64,000 bases of DNA from Tritrichomonas musculus (GCA_039105265.1 JAPFFF010000063.1:310001-374000), one strand, 5' to 3'; shown: positions 39,535 through 49,829, counted from the stretch's first letter. Notes: generated from the sequence alone by a model not told the origin. Numbers and translations: made by a program.

Positions 39535-42030
39535 TTAAACTGAATTCAAAAGATTAATTATTTCGTTGTTTCCAGCTTGAACAGCCAAAATGAAAGGAGT
39601 TTTTTCTTGTTCGGCATTTTTATCGAATTTGTATTTACTTATTGCCTTTAAATCGATATTTTTGCAAGACAACAAAAGTTGAATAATACTCATATTTTGT
39701 TTTTCAATTGCCAAATTGAGAGCAGTTTCTTCTTTAATTATATTTTTTTCTTTTGGAACAATTTTCTTTAATCTGCTTTTAGTATTGACATCAATATTCT
39801 TTGAACTTAACAAAACTTCAATTATTTTCAAATTGAAATCATTAATAGCAATGTACAATGGTGTCATTTCAGTTATTATTTGATGAACAAAACTAAAATG
39901 TTTTTTGTAATATTTATAAAAACTAGTTTGATTAACATCAAGACTATCATATGATATTAATAATTGAAAAATATCAATGTTATCTTTTTCAATAGCAGTA
40001 TGCAATATTGTTTTTTCTACTTCTTTATCTTCATCTCTATCTTTATATACAAAATATAATTTGCCAGTGATGTTTGGATCAATTTTATCACAATTCATTA
40101 AAAGTTGAACTATATCATAATTTTCATTTTCTACTGCAATTTGCAAAGGTGTTTTAAATTCAGTGACATCATTTCGTTTACATCTTAAAGGAAGATTACA
40201 ATCCAAAAGTTCATTAGAAAACAAAAGTTTTATAATTTCTATATTTTCCTTTTGAATTGCAATGTGAAGGGCAGTTTTTTCTTCCTCTTCTTCAGAAAAA
40301 CGAGCAAAGTTATTAATTTGATCATTCGCTTTTGAATAATATCTATAATTATATTGCCTATTGATATCAATTTTTTTACATGACAATAAAAGTTCGACTA
40401 TTTCAAAATGCGAATGCTCAATGGCAAAATGAAGAGGTGTTTCTATAGTGGATGTCATTTGATATATATCATCTGATAAGTATTTTGATGACAAATTTAA
40501 ATCAAGTTTTGGATAAGATAACAAAAGTTTAATAATTTCAATGTTTCCATATTTAATAGTGTATTGTAAAACAGATTTTTTTTCTTCAATAAAACATGTT
40601 ATACTAAAAGCAATTTTATGATAATACATTGCATTAATATTTATGCTTTTGAGCGATAATAAAAGCTTTATAATTTCGAGATTTTTATTTTGAATTGCAA
40701 TGTGTAATGGTGTTTTTTCTTTTATGGATTCTGATTTGGTATTTATATCTTTTTCAATCATTGCAATATTTGGATTTATTTTTTCATTTTCTAGTAAAAG
40801 TTTAATGATATCAATATTTTCTTTTTCAACAGCTGCACATAAAGCATTCTTTCCTATTGTCTTTTTATGATTTTTTGACACAAATGAATGATTAACGTCA
40901 ATTTTACTACACTTCAATAAAAGTTTAACAATTTCAATGTTTTCAGCTTCTACAGCATGAACCAATGCACTTGATATTTTGCTTTTTACGACAATATCTC
41001 CAGTTTTCAAAAGTGAATCAACAAAAATAAAGTAGTCAAACATGCAGAATCCAATAAAATACATTACTTGATCAATCAATTCATCTTGAATAAAGTTGAA
41101 ATTGTAAAATTCAAGAGAAGGTAAAAAAATCGATTCGCTATCTCTTTCTTCATTTTTGCTGTAATTGGCCAATAAGAAATTAGTGATGTTAATATGATGG
41201 CATTTAATTGATTCCAATAAGCATTCATTCATGTATTTAACTTTTTTTTCTTCAAGGAAATGAATAATATCAGCATTATTACTGTGAATTGAATAGAGCC
41301 AAAGTATTGGTTTCAATTCAACATTGTTCATAAATAAATATCTGAAAATTTGAATTGACCCATAAAAAGCTGAGTATTCAATTAATGTTGGTTTGTTTTG
41401 TAATAAAAAATTGTTTGTTTCATAAATTGAAGGTTTTATTTTGGTATTTAATAGAGAGATGTTGGTTTTGGTGGTATAAGCAATGAAATCTTCCACCAAA
41501 TCTTTTTGAATTAACTGACAAATATAATCTTCATTTTCACCATTTTTTCTATTTATATAAAAATATTGTGGAAGTTCAAATGTTTCTTCTTGTGGTAAAA
41601 AAGATTTTATTTCTGGCCAAAAATATAGATGATAATTTGATAATCTGAATTGATCGTTTGATATGATTTTAGCAATAGATTTATTAATAATTAACAATTG
41701 TTCTTCTATCAAAAATAAAAGAATTCGCTTGTTTGATTTAAATATTTGGAAAATTTCATAATTTGTAAAAAATTTTGGGATATCTTTTTTGATATAAAGC
41801 AAGATTTGGTCTATTTTAGAATAAAAATCTTTAGTATGATAATGATCAGTTATTTTTGAAAGTAAATGTAAAAAAGATTTAAGCCTGTATTGATTATCCT
41901 GAATTTTATGATTTTCAAGTAATGTAACAAAATCATCGTAACTCTCTTTTTCATCTGTTTCACTTTCAATAAAAATTAGAAGCTGGTTCTGGATTTCTTT
42001 CATTTGGTTTAAGAATTCTTGCGTATTCAT
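39535..42030 (-). CDS. DUF3447-type ankyrin repeat protein
   Basis: An 831-residue protein. The N-terminal about 300 residues are the trichomonad DUF3447-like region (FLNQMKEIQNQLLIFIESETDEKESYDDFVTLL…YSAFYGSIQIFRYLFMNNVELKPILWLYSIHSNNADIIHFLEE). About 13 ankyrin repeats follow (TPLHIAIQNKNLEIIKLLLSLKSININA and variants) to the C terminus. It is a protein-interaction scaffold without catalytic motifs or membrane segments. The open frame extends 37 codons upstream to an ATG at 42141. I prefer the ATG at 42030, because its start aligns with the paralogue at 46985 and a TCATTC initiator-like motif lies 9 bases before it, inside the longer frame. The gene is intact. Confidence 0.86.
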   Translation of the reverse strand: MNTQEFLNQMKEIQNQLLIFIESETDEKESYDDFVTLLENHKIQDNQYRLKSFLHLLSKITDHYHTKDFYSKIDQILLYIKKDIPKFFTNYEIFQIFKSNKRILLFLIEEQLLIINKSIAKIISNDQFRLSNYHLYFWPEIKSFLPQEETFELPQYFYINRKNGENEDYICQLIQKDLVEDFIAYTTKTNISLLNTKIKPSIYETNNFLLQNKPTLIEYSAFYGSIQIFRYLFMNNVELKPILWLYSIHSNNADIIHFLEEKKVKYMNECLLESIKCHHINITNFLLANYSKNEERDSESIFLPSLEFYNFNFIQDELIDQVMYFIGFCMFDYFIFVDSLLKTGDIVVKSKISSALVHAVEAENIEIVKLLLKCSKIDVNHSFVSKNHKKTIGKNALCAAVEKENIDIIKLLLENEKINPNIAMIEKDINTKSESIKEKTPLHIAIQNKNLEIIKLLLSLKSININAMYYHKIAFSITCFIEEKKSVLQYTIKYGNIEIIKLLLSYPKLDLNLSSKYLSDDIYQMTSTIETPLHFAIEHSHFEIVELLLSCKKIDINRQYNYRYYSKANDQINNFARFSEEEEEKTALHIAIQKENIEIIKLLFSNELLDCNLPLRCKRNDVTEFKTPLQIAVENENYDIVQLLMNCDKIDPNITGKLYFVYKDRDEDKEVEKTILHTAIEKDNIDIFQLLISYDSLDVNQTSFYKYYKKHFSFVHQIITEMTPLYIAINDFNLKIIEVLLSSKNIDVNTKSRLKKIVPKEKNIIKEETALNLAIEKQNMSIIQLLLSCKNIDLKAISKYKFDKNAEQEKTPFILAVQAGNNEIINLLNSV

Positions 42031-42035
42031 GAATC

Positions 42036-42041
42036 GAATGA
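42036..42041 (-). promoter_or_regulatory. Putative Inr (TCATTC) deciding the ankyrin gene start
   Basis: TCATTC on the minus strand with its A 9 bases upstream of the ATG at 42030. It fits TCA(+1)Y(T/A) and argues that the upstream in-frame ATG at 42141 is not used. Confidence 0.45.
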
Positions 42042-42051
42042 AAATTTTCGA

Positions 42052-42425
42052 TAGATATCTGAATAAAAATAAATTGTATTGGAAAAAAATTGTGTGCAGG
42101 TAAAAATTTTGTAATGGCCTTTGTATTGACCTTTTATTCAAAAAAACGGTTAAACAATAGTATTCAAATTGAAAATTGAATGCAAAAATTTCGAAAAAGT
42201 TCCATTTTAAAATCCTAGGCTTTTGTGTCCGAAATTTTTTTTCTCAAAAAGTTTCGAAAAATGTCCGAAAAGTATCCAAATTGGATATTTTTGGATACTT
42301 TTTTTAACTTTTTGAATATAAAAAATTTCGGACACAAAAGCCTAGTTAAAATCTATCAAATTTTCCATAATTTTACCTGCAACCAATTTTTTTCCAATAC
42401 AATTTATTTTTATACAAAAATATCG
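42052..42425. repeat. Inverted duplication of the ankyrin gene 5' region around a miniature element
   Basis: The stretch at about 42052-42110, containing ATAAATTGTATTGGAAAAAA and TGCAGGTAAAA, reappears inverted at about 42364-42415 (TTTTACCTGCAACC, then TTTTTTTCCAATACAATTTAT). The 131 bp palindromic element at 42215-42345 sits between the arms. The outer arms therefore look like an inverted duplication of sequence next to the gene start, not part of the small element. Confidence 0.6.
42215..42345. mobile_element. 131 bp foldback miniature element (8 bp TSD)
   Basis: The first 26 bases, starting CTAGGCTTTTGTGTCCGAAA, are perfectly inverted at the right end, and the similarity continues more weakly inward (TCAAAAAGTT / AACTTTTTGA). 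The direct repeat TTAAAATC flanks it at 42207-42214 and 42346-42353. The centre holds a second palindrome, GTATCCAAA…TTTGGATAC. With an 8-base duplication and a CTAGGC-type end it is probably a hAT-derived miniature element. It is non-coding and can fold almost completely on itself. Confidence 0.85.
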
Positions 42426-42747
42426 GTATCTCAATCAATTTTAAATACAATTAATTATAAATATGTTTTGTTCAATTATAAGAAATTAAAAAACAATTTA
42501 ATATGTATGAAAATAGTATAAATTAATTAAATAGCTCAGAAATATATAGAATGTGTTATAAAAAAAAATTGGCTCAAAATTTTCCTTTCATCTCTATATA
42601 TGTTTTGTTTCATCATATATTTGTTTAATTTATTTGAATTAAAAACCAATTGGATCTTCCAATTTTTTTTCTCTTCTGAAATTCTAGAATAATTTTTTAT
42701 TATTTTGAAAAAGTGAAAACGATAAGTATTCAATAATTTATCTCCTT
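42426..42747. other. Promoter-side region of the Nudix gene
   Basis: AT-rich DNA before the Nudix gene. Two short antiparallel frames at 42225-42521 and 42536-42733 have no protein character. No canonical TCATTT initiator is seen close to the ATG. Confidence 0.45.
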
Positions 42748-43365
42748 ATGAGCCGAGTCAAAAATGTTACAAAACAAACTAACAATGCTTTTTTAAATAT
42801 GTATAAATTCGATGTTGAATATAGAAATGGAAATATTAATCCTTATTATGTTGCTTCTCGTTCACCAAATATTGAAAACCTTGAAGCAGTTTCTCATAAG
42901 CATCATTCCGATGCGATTACCATATATGCGATTTACGGTGAAAAAAAAGACAAAATTGTTTTAATTCGACAGTTCCGTTATCCAATAAATGATTATCTTT
43001 ATGAATTGCCAGCAGGCTTGATTGAAAAAGGAGAAGATATGTATATTGCAGGTTCACGCGAATTTTATGAAGAAACTGGTCTAACTTTCACCCCAAAAAG
43101 AGTTGATAATGCATATACGAGGCCTTTTTTTACTTCTCCTGGTTTATCAGATGAATCTGCTGGAGCTATTTTTGGATATTGTTCAGGGACTCCTTCAAAT
43201 TCTCATCAAGAAGATTCAGAAGATATTCAAATTATTCTTGCAGACAAAAGTGAATGTAAACGAATTTTAAAAGAAGAAAATGTTCCAATAATGTGTGCTT
43301 ACCATCTTATGCATTTTATTCATAACAAAGATGAAGATCCATTATCATTTTTAGATGAAATCTAA
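42748..43365 (+). CDS. Nudix hydrolase, ADP-ribose/ADP-sugar pyrophosphatase type
   Basis: A 205-residue enzyme expected to cleave ADP-ribose or related nucleoside-diphosphate sugars to AMP and a sugar phosphate, in the cytosol. The Nudix box is complete at residues 90-112 (GLIEKGEDMYIAGSREFYEETGL), matching Gx5Ex7REUxEExGU. Upstream is the typical beta-strand pair AVSHKHHSDAITIYAIYGEKKDKIVLIRQFRYPINDYLYELPAG, in which RQFR and ELPAG are characteristic of the ADP-ribose pyrophosphatase branch. FTSPGLSDE, a loop of that branch, follows the box. Length and frame are normal. It could act on ADP-ribose released by PARP activity, but no linkage to the PARP gene 20 kb away is implied. Confidence 0.88.
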   Translation: MSRVKNVTKQTNNAFLNMYKFDVEYRNGNINPYYVASRSPNIENLEAVSHKHHSDAITIYAIYGEKKDKIVLIRQFRYPINDYLYELPAGLIEKGEDMYIAGSREFYEETGLTFTPKRVDNAYTRPFFTSPGLSDESAGAIFGYCSGTPSNSHQEDSEDIQIILADKSECKRILKEENVPIMCAYHLMHFIHNKDEDPLSFLDEI

Positions 43366-43833
43366 TTTTATTTATTTTATAATTTTTCCCCTCTCTCAAG
43401 ATAAATCAAGGGAATTAGACTTATATATTGCGATTTAGTTTGATTTTGATAAAAATTTTAAATTTAAAAAACTCTTAAAAAGTTTTTTTTTTAATTATAT
43501 TATAAAAAAAAAAAAAAGGTATATCAAAAGATATGAAATACTTTTGATAAGCATATTAACATGTCAATTTGATGATAATAAAAAACTAACCTTACTTTAG
43601 AGAACGCATAAATCTTTTTGAATTGATGATTAAACAGATAATAAGATCTTCTTCCATATATACAAAGCAGCAAGAATGATATTCTTCATTAAATCCTTTT
43701 AAATCCTCAAGAAAACCTTCAAAATAAGTTTATCAGTAAAGAATTCCTGTTTTAACATTACATATAAATTATAAAAAAAATAGACAAATTAATTATATAA
43801 ATTAATTAGTTTTTTTTATTTGAAAAGTGATTT
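43366..43833. other. Intergenic, nothing recognised
   Basis: AT-rich DNA after the Nudix gene up to the left target duplication of the next element. Contains long A and T runs at about 43483 and 43507. No feature is seen. Confidence 0.5.
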
Positions 43834-43841
43834 CATTAAAT

Positions 43842-44316
43842 TAGACTTGTGCAAAGTCCAGGACAATAAAACTTTTCAAGGACAACCGCAGGACTTAGGA
43901 CTTTGTCAGGACCATTTTTTTTTTAAGAAAAAAATTGGCATATTAAGTTTTATTGAAAAAAACTATATATTCAACTTTTCCTTTTAATATGGATTTTTAA
44001 AAAATCTATAAATATATAAATAAAAAAAGATTGTTCACTTAATATTTTACTGATTTTATAACTTATATATGAAGTTATCCGTTATAATGAGAATTAAAAA
44101 CTTTCGGGCAGAATTAAATGAACAACATATAACTATTTTAATATTTTAATAAAAGCATATTTTAAACAAAAAATATCAAAAATTATATTAGCACATTTTT
44201 TTAAAACAAAAATATAATAAAAATATCAAATATGTGTCCTTAATTCAAAGATAAAAATGTTTTTTAAATTAACTAAGTTTGTTTAGTCCTTTTGTCCAGG
44301 ACTTTGCACAAGTCTA
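43842..44316. mobile_element. 475 bp hAT-like non-autonomous element abutting a stop codon
   Basis: The ends are TAGACTTGTGCAAAGTCC and the complement (GGACTTTGCACAAGTCTA), a perfect 18 bp inverted repeat with further AGGAC/GTCCT motifs inside. The direct repeat CATTAAAT flanks it at 43834-43841 and 44317-44324. Both the 8-base duplication and the TAGAC…GTCTA ends are characteristic of hAT elements. No ORF. The right target copy contains the TAA stop codon (44319-44321) of the neighbouring minus-strand gene, so the element sits 2 bases past that gene's end. Confidence 0.87.
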
Positions 44317-44318
44317 CA

Positions 44319-46985
44319 TTAAATTTTTTTCACTTTAATGTTTGGATAAATCATTGAAGAGTTCATCTCAACTGAAGCTGGAATTGTAATCTCCTTAAGT
44401 GAAGTGCATCCTGTAAAATTCCAATTTCCAATTGATTGCACTGTTGATGGAAAAGCCAATTTTGTCAAGGACGAGCAATTTTCGAAAGCAGAAAAACCAA
44501 CATTCGTGATATTTGGTGGTAGTTCAATTTTCTGAAGCTGAGTGCAATTTTTGAAAGCCAAGTTACTGATAACTTTTAGTGAAGGAGGCAAAACCACTTC
44601 TTTCAATGCAGAGCAATTGAAAAACGTGGATGTATTAATCAATTCAATAGAAGAAGAAAGAAATACAACCTTTGTTAAAGACGAGCACATTTTGAAACAA
44701 GCTGATTCGACTTTTTCAACGTGCGAAGGTATTGTTATTTTAATCAATTTTGAGCAATTTTCGAAACAACTCGAACCAATTGAAATTAACAATGAATCGG
44801 AATTAAAAATAACTTCTTGTAATGAAGAACAGTCTTTAAAAGCAAGGTCTCCAATTGATTTTACTGAAGAAGGCATTTTTACTTTTATCAATGATTTGCA
44901 TTCGTTGAAGACTTTTTTTGAAATTGATTCCAAAGAAGAAGATAAGATGATTTCTTTTAATGAAGTGCATTGAGAAAAAGCTCGCTTCTCAATTGATGCA
45001 ACAGAAGAAGGCAAGTTTACTTTTTCTAATGAAGAGCATTCACTAAATGCTCCTTTTCCAATAGAGGTAATCGAAGAAGGAAATTTGATTTGCTTCAATG
45101 AAGAACAACATCCGAAAGCTCTTTCACAAATTTTAGTGACAGAAGAAGGAATTGTCACTTTTTCCAATTTACTGCATGAATCGAAAGTTCCATATTCAAT
45201 AACCGTTACTTTTGGAGGAATTTCAAAATGTACTAATGACTTGCATTCTTCAAAAGCTCTTTCTCCAATTGATGTGATTGATGAAGGAGTTTCAAATGTC
45301 ACTTTTTGTATCTTTTCACAGCTGCTAAATGCTCTTTTACCAATTATTGTTACAGAGGAAGGAATGACGACTTCTATCAAATTACAGGAATAAAAAGCAG
45401 CCTCCATAATTGAAGTTAATGAACATGGAGCTTCAAAGGTAACATAATGCAAACTGGAACAAAAAGAAAATGCTCCTTCACCGATTCGTTTGACTGATGA
45501 AGGAATCGATATTTTCGATAATTCTTTACAATTGTAAAAAGAACTTTTGCAAATATGAGTCAAAGAAGAAGGGCTCTCAAATAAGACATCAGTCAGATTC
45601 TCACAACCTTCAAATGCAGACTCTCCAATTGTTTCTTCAGATGAATGAATTGTGACACTTTTTAACTCCTTGCATTTTTTCAAGCATTTTTCATCATACT
45701 TGATTCCGGGCTGCTTCAACAAATAGAACAAAAATTCGCTGTTTCCAACATTGTTAACATAAAATAAAACTTTTGGTAGACTTATTCGCGAATGATTCAT
45801 TTCCAGAAGATGGAAAGCAAGTGGAGCATAATCATATCGGCAAGCACTCAGAAAACTTTCGTCATATTTGGTGAAATCATCGGGCAAACAGATGACATTG
45901 TAACACGATAAACAAAATTGAATCAATTCATCTTTACTAACATCAACAATTCCATTGTCCATGATGTAATTGAATATGTCAATGTGATGGCATTTTATTG
46001 ACTCAAGCAAGCAATCTTTGTCCATTTTCATGAGGATTTCTTGAAGATGAAAAATCATTTCATCATTCTTCGAATGAATCGCATAGTTCAGCATCGAATG
46101 AGTCAAACTGGCTCCATTCAAATGCAGATATTTGAAGATCTGAACAGCCCCATAAAATGCGGCATATTCAATTAACGTCGGATTTTTTTCATTCAATAGA
46201 TAATTTGTCTCAAAAATAGAAGGTTTGACTTCACTTGTGGGCTTGATGCATCTTTGCGACACGTAAACGATAAATTCGTCAAGTGAATCATTCTTGATGA
46301 GTTCGCATATTTTGGATTCATTCTCACCGATCTTACGTAATTCATCAAAACTCAAATTCGAGTCAATTTTTTCTATTTTTTCATTGTCTTCTTCTTCTTC
46401 TTCTTCAAAATAAATTTTTTTCTTGTGTTTGAAATGATGATGTTTCATCGCCTTTTTAAGATAGTCAACTTCCAGTTTGTTGTCTGGTGATTTGTCTTTC
46501 CACTTTTTGATTTCAGGTGAAAAATATTTGCCATAATGAAAACGGTTGTATTTTTCTAATGTCATTTCATCGGCAATTTTTTTGTCTAGCAAAAGAATTT
46601 CATTTTGAAGAAGAACTAAAAGGACTCTTTTGTTTTCTTGGAATAAATCAAATATTTCGTGGTTTGAAAAGGTTTGTTTGATTATATCTTGTAAAAATAA
46701 AATGATTTGGTCGATTTTGTCGTAAAAATTTGGGGAATGATAATGATTTGACGAAATTATGTTAATTAAATAGAGTAAATATTTTAACTCGGGTTTTTTA
46801 TCAGGTGTATTTAAAATGACTAATGATTGGGTCATTGTTTTATAGCTTTCTTCCTCATTATCTTCTTTATCAATATAATTTAAAATATTCGTTTGTATGT
46901 TTTTGATTTCATCTAGGAATTTATCAGATCCAGCAAATAGTTTTTGAGAAGGCTGCATATTTTGTGAAACAGGTTGCGAAATCAT
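44319..46985 (-). CDS. DUF3447-BspA-like LRR_5 fusion protein
   Basis: An 888-residue protein. Residues about 20-430 are the same DUF3447-type region found in the ankyrin protein at 39535 (KFLDEIKNIQTNILNYIDKEDNEEESYKTM…EYAAFYGAVQIFKYLHLNGASLTHSMLNYAIHSKNDEMIFHL). Instead of ankyrin repeats it continues into about 18 LRR_5 units (SSLTHICKSSFYNCKELSKISIPSSVKRIGEGAFSFC…), running to the C terminus. There is an acidic and basic low-complexity insert at about 190-215 (HHHFKHKKKIYFEEEEEEDNEK). No signal peptide or membrane segment is seen, so it is likely an intracellular scaffold. The gene is intact, but two mobile elements lie at its exact borders: one 2 bases after the stop, one 21 bases before the ATG. 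Confidence 0.88.
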   Translation of the reverse strand: MISQPVSQNMQPSQKLFAGSDKFLDEIKNIQTNILNYIDKEDNEEESYKTMTQSLVILNTPDKKPELKYLLYLINIISSNHYHSPNFYDKIDQIILFLQDIIKQTFSNHEIFDLFQENKRVLLVLLQNEILLLDKKIADEMTLEKYNRFHYGKYFSPEIKKWKDKSPDNKLEVDYLKKAMKHHHFKHKKKIYFEEEEEEDNEKIEKIDSNLSFDELRKIGENESKICELIKNDSLDEFIVYVSQRCIKPTSEVKPSIFETNYLLNEKNPTLIEYAAFYGAVQIFKYLHLNGASLTHSMLNYAIHSKNDEMIFHLQEILMKMDKDCLLESIKCHHIDIFNYIMDNGIVDVSKDELIQFCLSCYNVICLPDDFTKYDESFLSACRYDYAPLAFHLLEMNHSRISLPKVLFYVNNVGNSEFLFYLLKQPGIKYDEKCLKKCKELKSVTIHSSEETIGESAFEGCENLTDVLFESPSSLTHICKSSFYNCKELSKISIPSSVKRIGEGAFSFCSSLHYVTFEAPCSLTSIMEAAFYSCNLIEVVIPSSVTIIGKRAFSSCEKIQKVTFETPSSITSIGERAFEECKSLVHFEIPPKVTVIEYGTFDSCSKLEKVTIPSSVTKICERAFGCCSSLKQIKFPSSITSIGKGAFSECSSLEKVNLPSSVASIEKRAFSQCTSLKEIILSSSLESISKKVFNECKSLIKVKMPSSVKSIGDLAFKDCSSLQEVIFNSDSLLISIGSSCFENCSKLIKITIPSHVEKVESACFKMCSSLTKVVFLSSSIELINTSTFFNCSALKEVVLPPSLKVISNLAFKNCTQLQKIELPPNITNVGFSAFENCSSLTKLAFPSTVQSIGNWNFTGCTSLKEITIPASVEMNSSMIYPNIKVKKI

Positions 46986-47006
46986 AGTTTTTTTTTAGAA
47001 AAAAAA
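46986..47006. promoter_or_regulatory. Residual leader of the DUF3447-LRR gene
   Basis: Only 21 bases of host sequence remain between the ATG at 46985 and the adjacent element, and they are mostly A/T homopolymer, including the 8-base target copy. No TCA initiator is seen here, so the original promoter is probably displaced beyond the element or replaced by element sequence. Confidence 0.4.
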
Positions 47007-47867
47007 AAAGGTCGTACAACTAAATTGAATATAAAATAAAATTAAATAAATTTATATTTATCTTAATGAATAATTTAATTAATGATTATATTATATAATT
47101 TATATATTTTATATCATATATTATAAAATGTAATGGTTGAAATAAAGACTTTAATTAAAATCCAATATATATCGATTTCTTAAATTTTTGTATCATTTAA
47201 AAAATATAGATGTCATTTGAATGGGTATACTATGTGTTATACAAATAATATTTTGCTTTTTGACGAAATCCTTCAGTAATTGAAATATTAGACTTTTTAT
47301 ATTTATGAAACCAATCAACTAAATCTGCATTTTTAGAAAAAACTGACATTTGATTTGGAATGAAATTCAAATATATTAGAAAGTAAATGCATATAAATAA
47401 AATTGTATTCTTCATTGGGCTCCTGTAACGTCCAATTTTTTTAAAATCATCATTTAATAATTCAACAAATTCAATTTTTCTAGATTTTTTGGCTAAAAAA
47501 TGAAATTTTTTTTCATTAATAATAACTATTTTTATATAACACTTAATGTTTTAAAAGCATATAAAAAGATATCAAAAGAATTAATGATTAGAATAAATTA
47601 TATAAAAAGTTATCGATATTCTAAATTTTTATAAAGAGTTATAAAATTCTTATCAAAAATAATTAAAATAAATTGAGATAAAATACTCAAATTTATTTTC
47701 TGAAGAAAATATAATATATACTTATATCCTTTTAGTTTTTATTTTAATTTGAATTTTGTACGATGCAAATATTTATAAAACTAATTATTATTATAATAAT
47801 ATAATATAATTAGTTTAAACAAATCAATCATTGAGTTTTACTGTTAAAATTCAGTTGTACGACCTTT
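47007..47867. mobile_element. 861 bp non-autonomous element upstream of the DUF3447-LRR gene
   Basis: The ends are AAAGGTCGTACAACT and its perfect complement AGTTGTACGACCTTT. Both sides are flanked by eight A residues (46999-47006 and 47868-47875), consistent with an 8-base target duplication in a poly-A tract, although the homopolymer makes the exact border ambiguous. The interior is AT-rich; a 61-codon minus frame at 47230-47415 (MKNTILFICIYFLIYLNFIPNQM…) resembles a signal peptide plus short tail but has no support. Probably hAT-derived by duplication length. Confidence 0.78.
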
Positions 47868-47875
47868 AAAAAAAA

Positions 47876-48250
47876 TTGTAAATATTTACCCAAAAAATTT
47901 TGAATAGTTTATAGTATAACGATAAGGAAATAACAATCTAAATAAGAGCTTTTGAAGAATGCAAACAATTAGTACAGTTTGAAATTTCCTTTACATCAAT
48001 TGTGATTAAATTAGAATAATGCATTTAGGCTAAGTAAAAAAGGAAAAATATATTTCATTATTAATATTTTTCGGAATGTTTAGATGAAAAAACTAAAAAT
48101 GTTTGCTTTAAATAATAGTAAACTTCGAGGTTGATATCAAATGGAAAATAACTTGTAAGTCATTAGATAAATATATCAAATATAATAAAAATGGATAGAA
48201 GATAGATTTATAAAATATCATGATATATATATTATATAATATATAATAAA
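47876..48250. other. Intergenic, nothing recognised
   Basis: AT-rich DNA downstream of the kinase gene at 48251 and next to the 861 bp element. It would contain the original upstream sequence of the DUF3447-LRR gene. No ORF or repeat is seen. Confidence 0.5.
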
Positions 48251-49159
48251 TTAATAATACCGATTTTGGCATTTTGAACAACTTTGTTGAATGTCAGGTT
48301 TGAAACTTTTTGGTGTATCTTCATCAAAAGCAAAATAAATGTCCTTTATTAATTCTTCAATAGTAGGTCTTTCGTCTGCGCGTGATGTACATTTTTCAAA
48401 AATTTTTTTGAGTGATATTGGAAAACTTTTTGATAAATTAAATTTTTGAGATTTAATTTGGTCGATTATAAAATCAAAATCACCCATCCTGTAAGGAAAG
48501 TTACTTTGATCCATGCAATATAAAGTTATTCCAATCGACCATATATCTGTTTTCAATGTGTTAAACTTGCCCTTTACGAACAATTCTGGAGCCGCATAAT
48601 ATAATGTTCCACTTTTTGATTCATCTCCAGCAAATTCGCTTGTTTTACTAAAGCCAAAGTCACTTAATTTTACGTTATAATCTGAATCAAGGAGGATATT
48701 TTCTGGTTTCAGGTCGCCATGAGCAATTCCCCTTTTATGTAAGTAACTAACTGCATCCAAAAATTGGAAAATGATTTTTTTCTTTTGTTCTTCACTTTTA
48801 AAGCCTTCTTCATTTAAATATGTCAATAAATCGCCGTTTTCACAGTATTCCATGATTATGGTAACGTATGTTTCATGAATATCATTTGTAAATTCGAAAT
48901 ACTCGTGAAATTTCACTATATTTGGATGATTAACTTTTCTTAAGACATTTATTTCTGTATCAATTTGATTGTACATGTTCTTTTTTCTTATGTATCTCTT
49001 AGGAATTATTTTTGCTGAGAATCGCTCGCCTGTATTTTCATCAAAAACTAATACAACTGCTGATGTGCTCCCAAATCCAAGAATATCAATGTATTTATAT
49101 CCATTGAATGAAATTGGAATGTTAATTATATAACCATCATCATTTTCGACACGTATCAT
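48251..49159 (-). CDS. Serine/threonine protein kinase (CAMK/NEK-like)
   Basis: A 302-residue protein consisting almost only of a kinase domain. LGFGSTSAVVLV (28-39) is the glycine loop, Lys50 in FSAKII the ATP lysine and Glu69 the likely alpha-C Glu. HGDLKPEN (147-154) replaces HRDLKPEN but keeps the catalytic Asp; DFG at 167-169 and APE (YAAPELF) are complete, followed by TDIWSIGITLYCM. It should be active. The HGD variant is common in trichomonad kinases. The short tail ends in a Cys pair (CSKCQ). Start at the first ATG; the gene is intact. Confidence 0.88.
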   Translation of the reverse strand: MIRVENDDGYIINIPISFNGYKYIDILGFGSTSAVVLVFDENTGERFSAKIIPKRYIRKKNMYNQIDTEINVLRKVNHPNIVKFHEYFEFTNDIHETYVTIIMEYCENGDLLTYLNEEGFKSEEQKKKIIFQFLDAVSYLHKRGIAHGDLKPENILLDSDYNVKLSDFGFSKTSEFAGDESKSGTLYYAAPELFVKGKFNTLKTDIWSIGITLYCMDQSNFPYRMGDFDFIIDQIKSQKFNLSKSFPISLKKIFEKCTSRADERPTIEELIKDIYFAFDEDTPKSFKPDIQQSCSKCQNRYY

Positions 49160-49829
49160 TTTAGAATTTGATGTGATAACGTGAAAATTTTAAAATTTAC
49201 AAAATTGAATTGAAAAAAAACATTAATCTCAAATTTTCAATTACATTGAAAATTATATAGATGATGTTTATATTTTGAATATAAAAAAACGTGTTATATT
49301 AAATTTTTGAGAAAATAAAAACTAATTTTTGAATGATATATTCAAAAAGCACTTTTGAAATCAACTTTCCATAAATATTAATATTTTTCGACATGAATTA
49401 AGATACACCGAACATTTTCTATGTAAATATAACTAAAATATATAGATACACTATTAAATTTTATATCTTGTCTAAATTAGATTTGAATTTATAATATAAT
49501 ATATTAGCTTGAAAGATCTTCAATTACTCGAAAAAATGGTCAAAATCAGGAAATAATTAAGCCCACCGTATGAAAATAATTTTTTTCCAAAAAATATACT
49601 TTATTATTTATTAGAATTTCATTTATAATTAACCGAGTAAATTACAGACCAGTCGTTATTACTAAGTAATAAAATATTTTATTACTTCCGCACTATGGAA
49701 GTAAGAAATATAAAATGAATTTAGTTATAAAAGAATTAATTTTGATTGATTGCATTTTATTTGCATGTTTTCATTCAAAAACAGTGATAAGACAACTTTC
49801 TACTTGGTTTTCTCCATCTAGTTTGATAT
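49160..49829. other. Intergenic, upstream of the kinase gene
   Basis: AT-rich divergent region. A small hairpin, TTACTTCC…GGAAGTAA, lies at about 49682-49705. The 5' part of the plus-strand kinase-Sel1 pseudogene should lie here, but no glycine loop or lysine motif can be read. Confidence 0.45.

Noticed and set aside
44542-45393. 143- and 102-codon plus-strand frames opposite the DUF3447-LRR gene
   Set aside because: Complements of the LRR-coding repeats; the periodic ISFEE-like translation mirrors the real gene.
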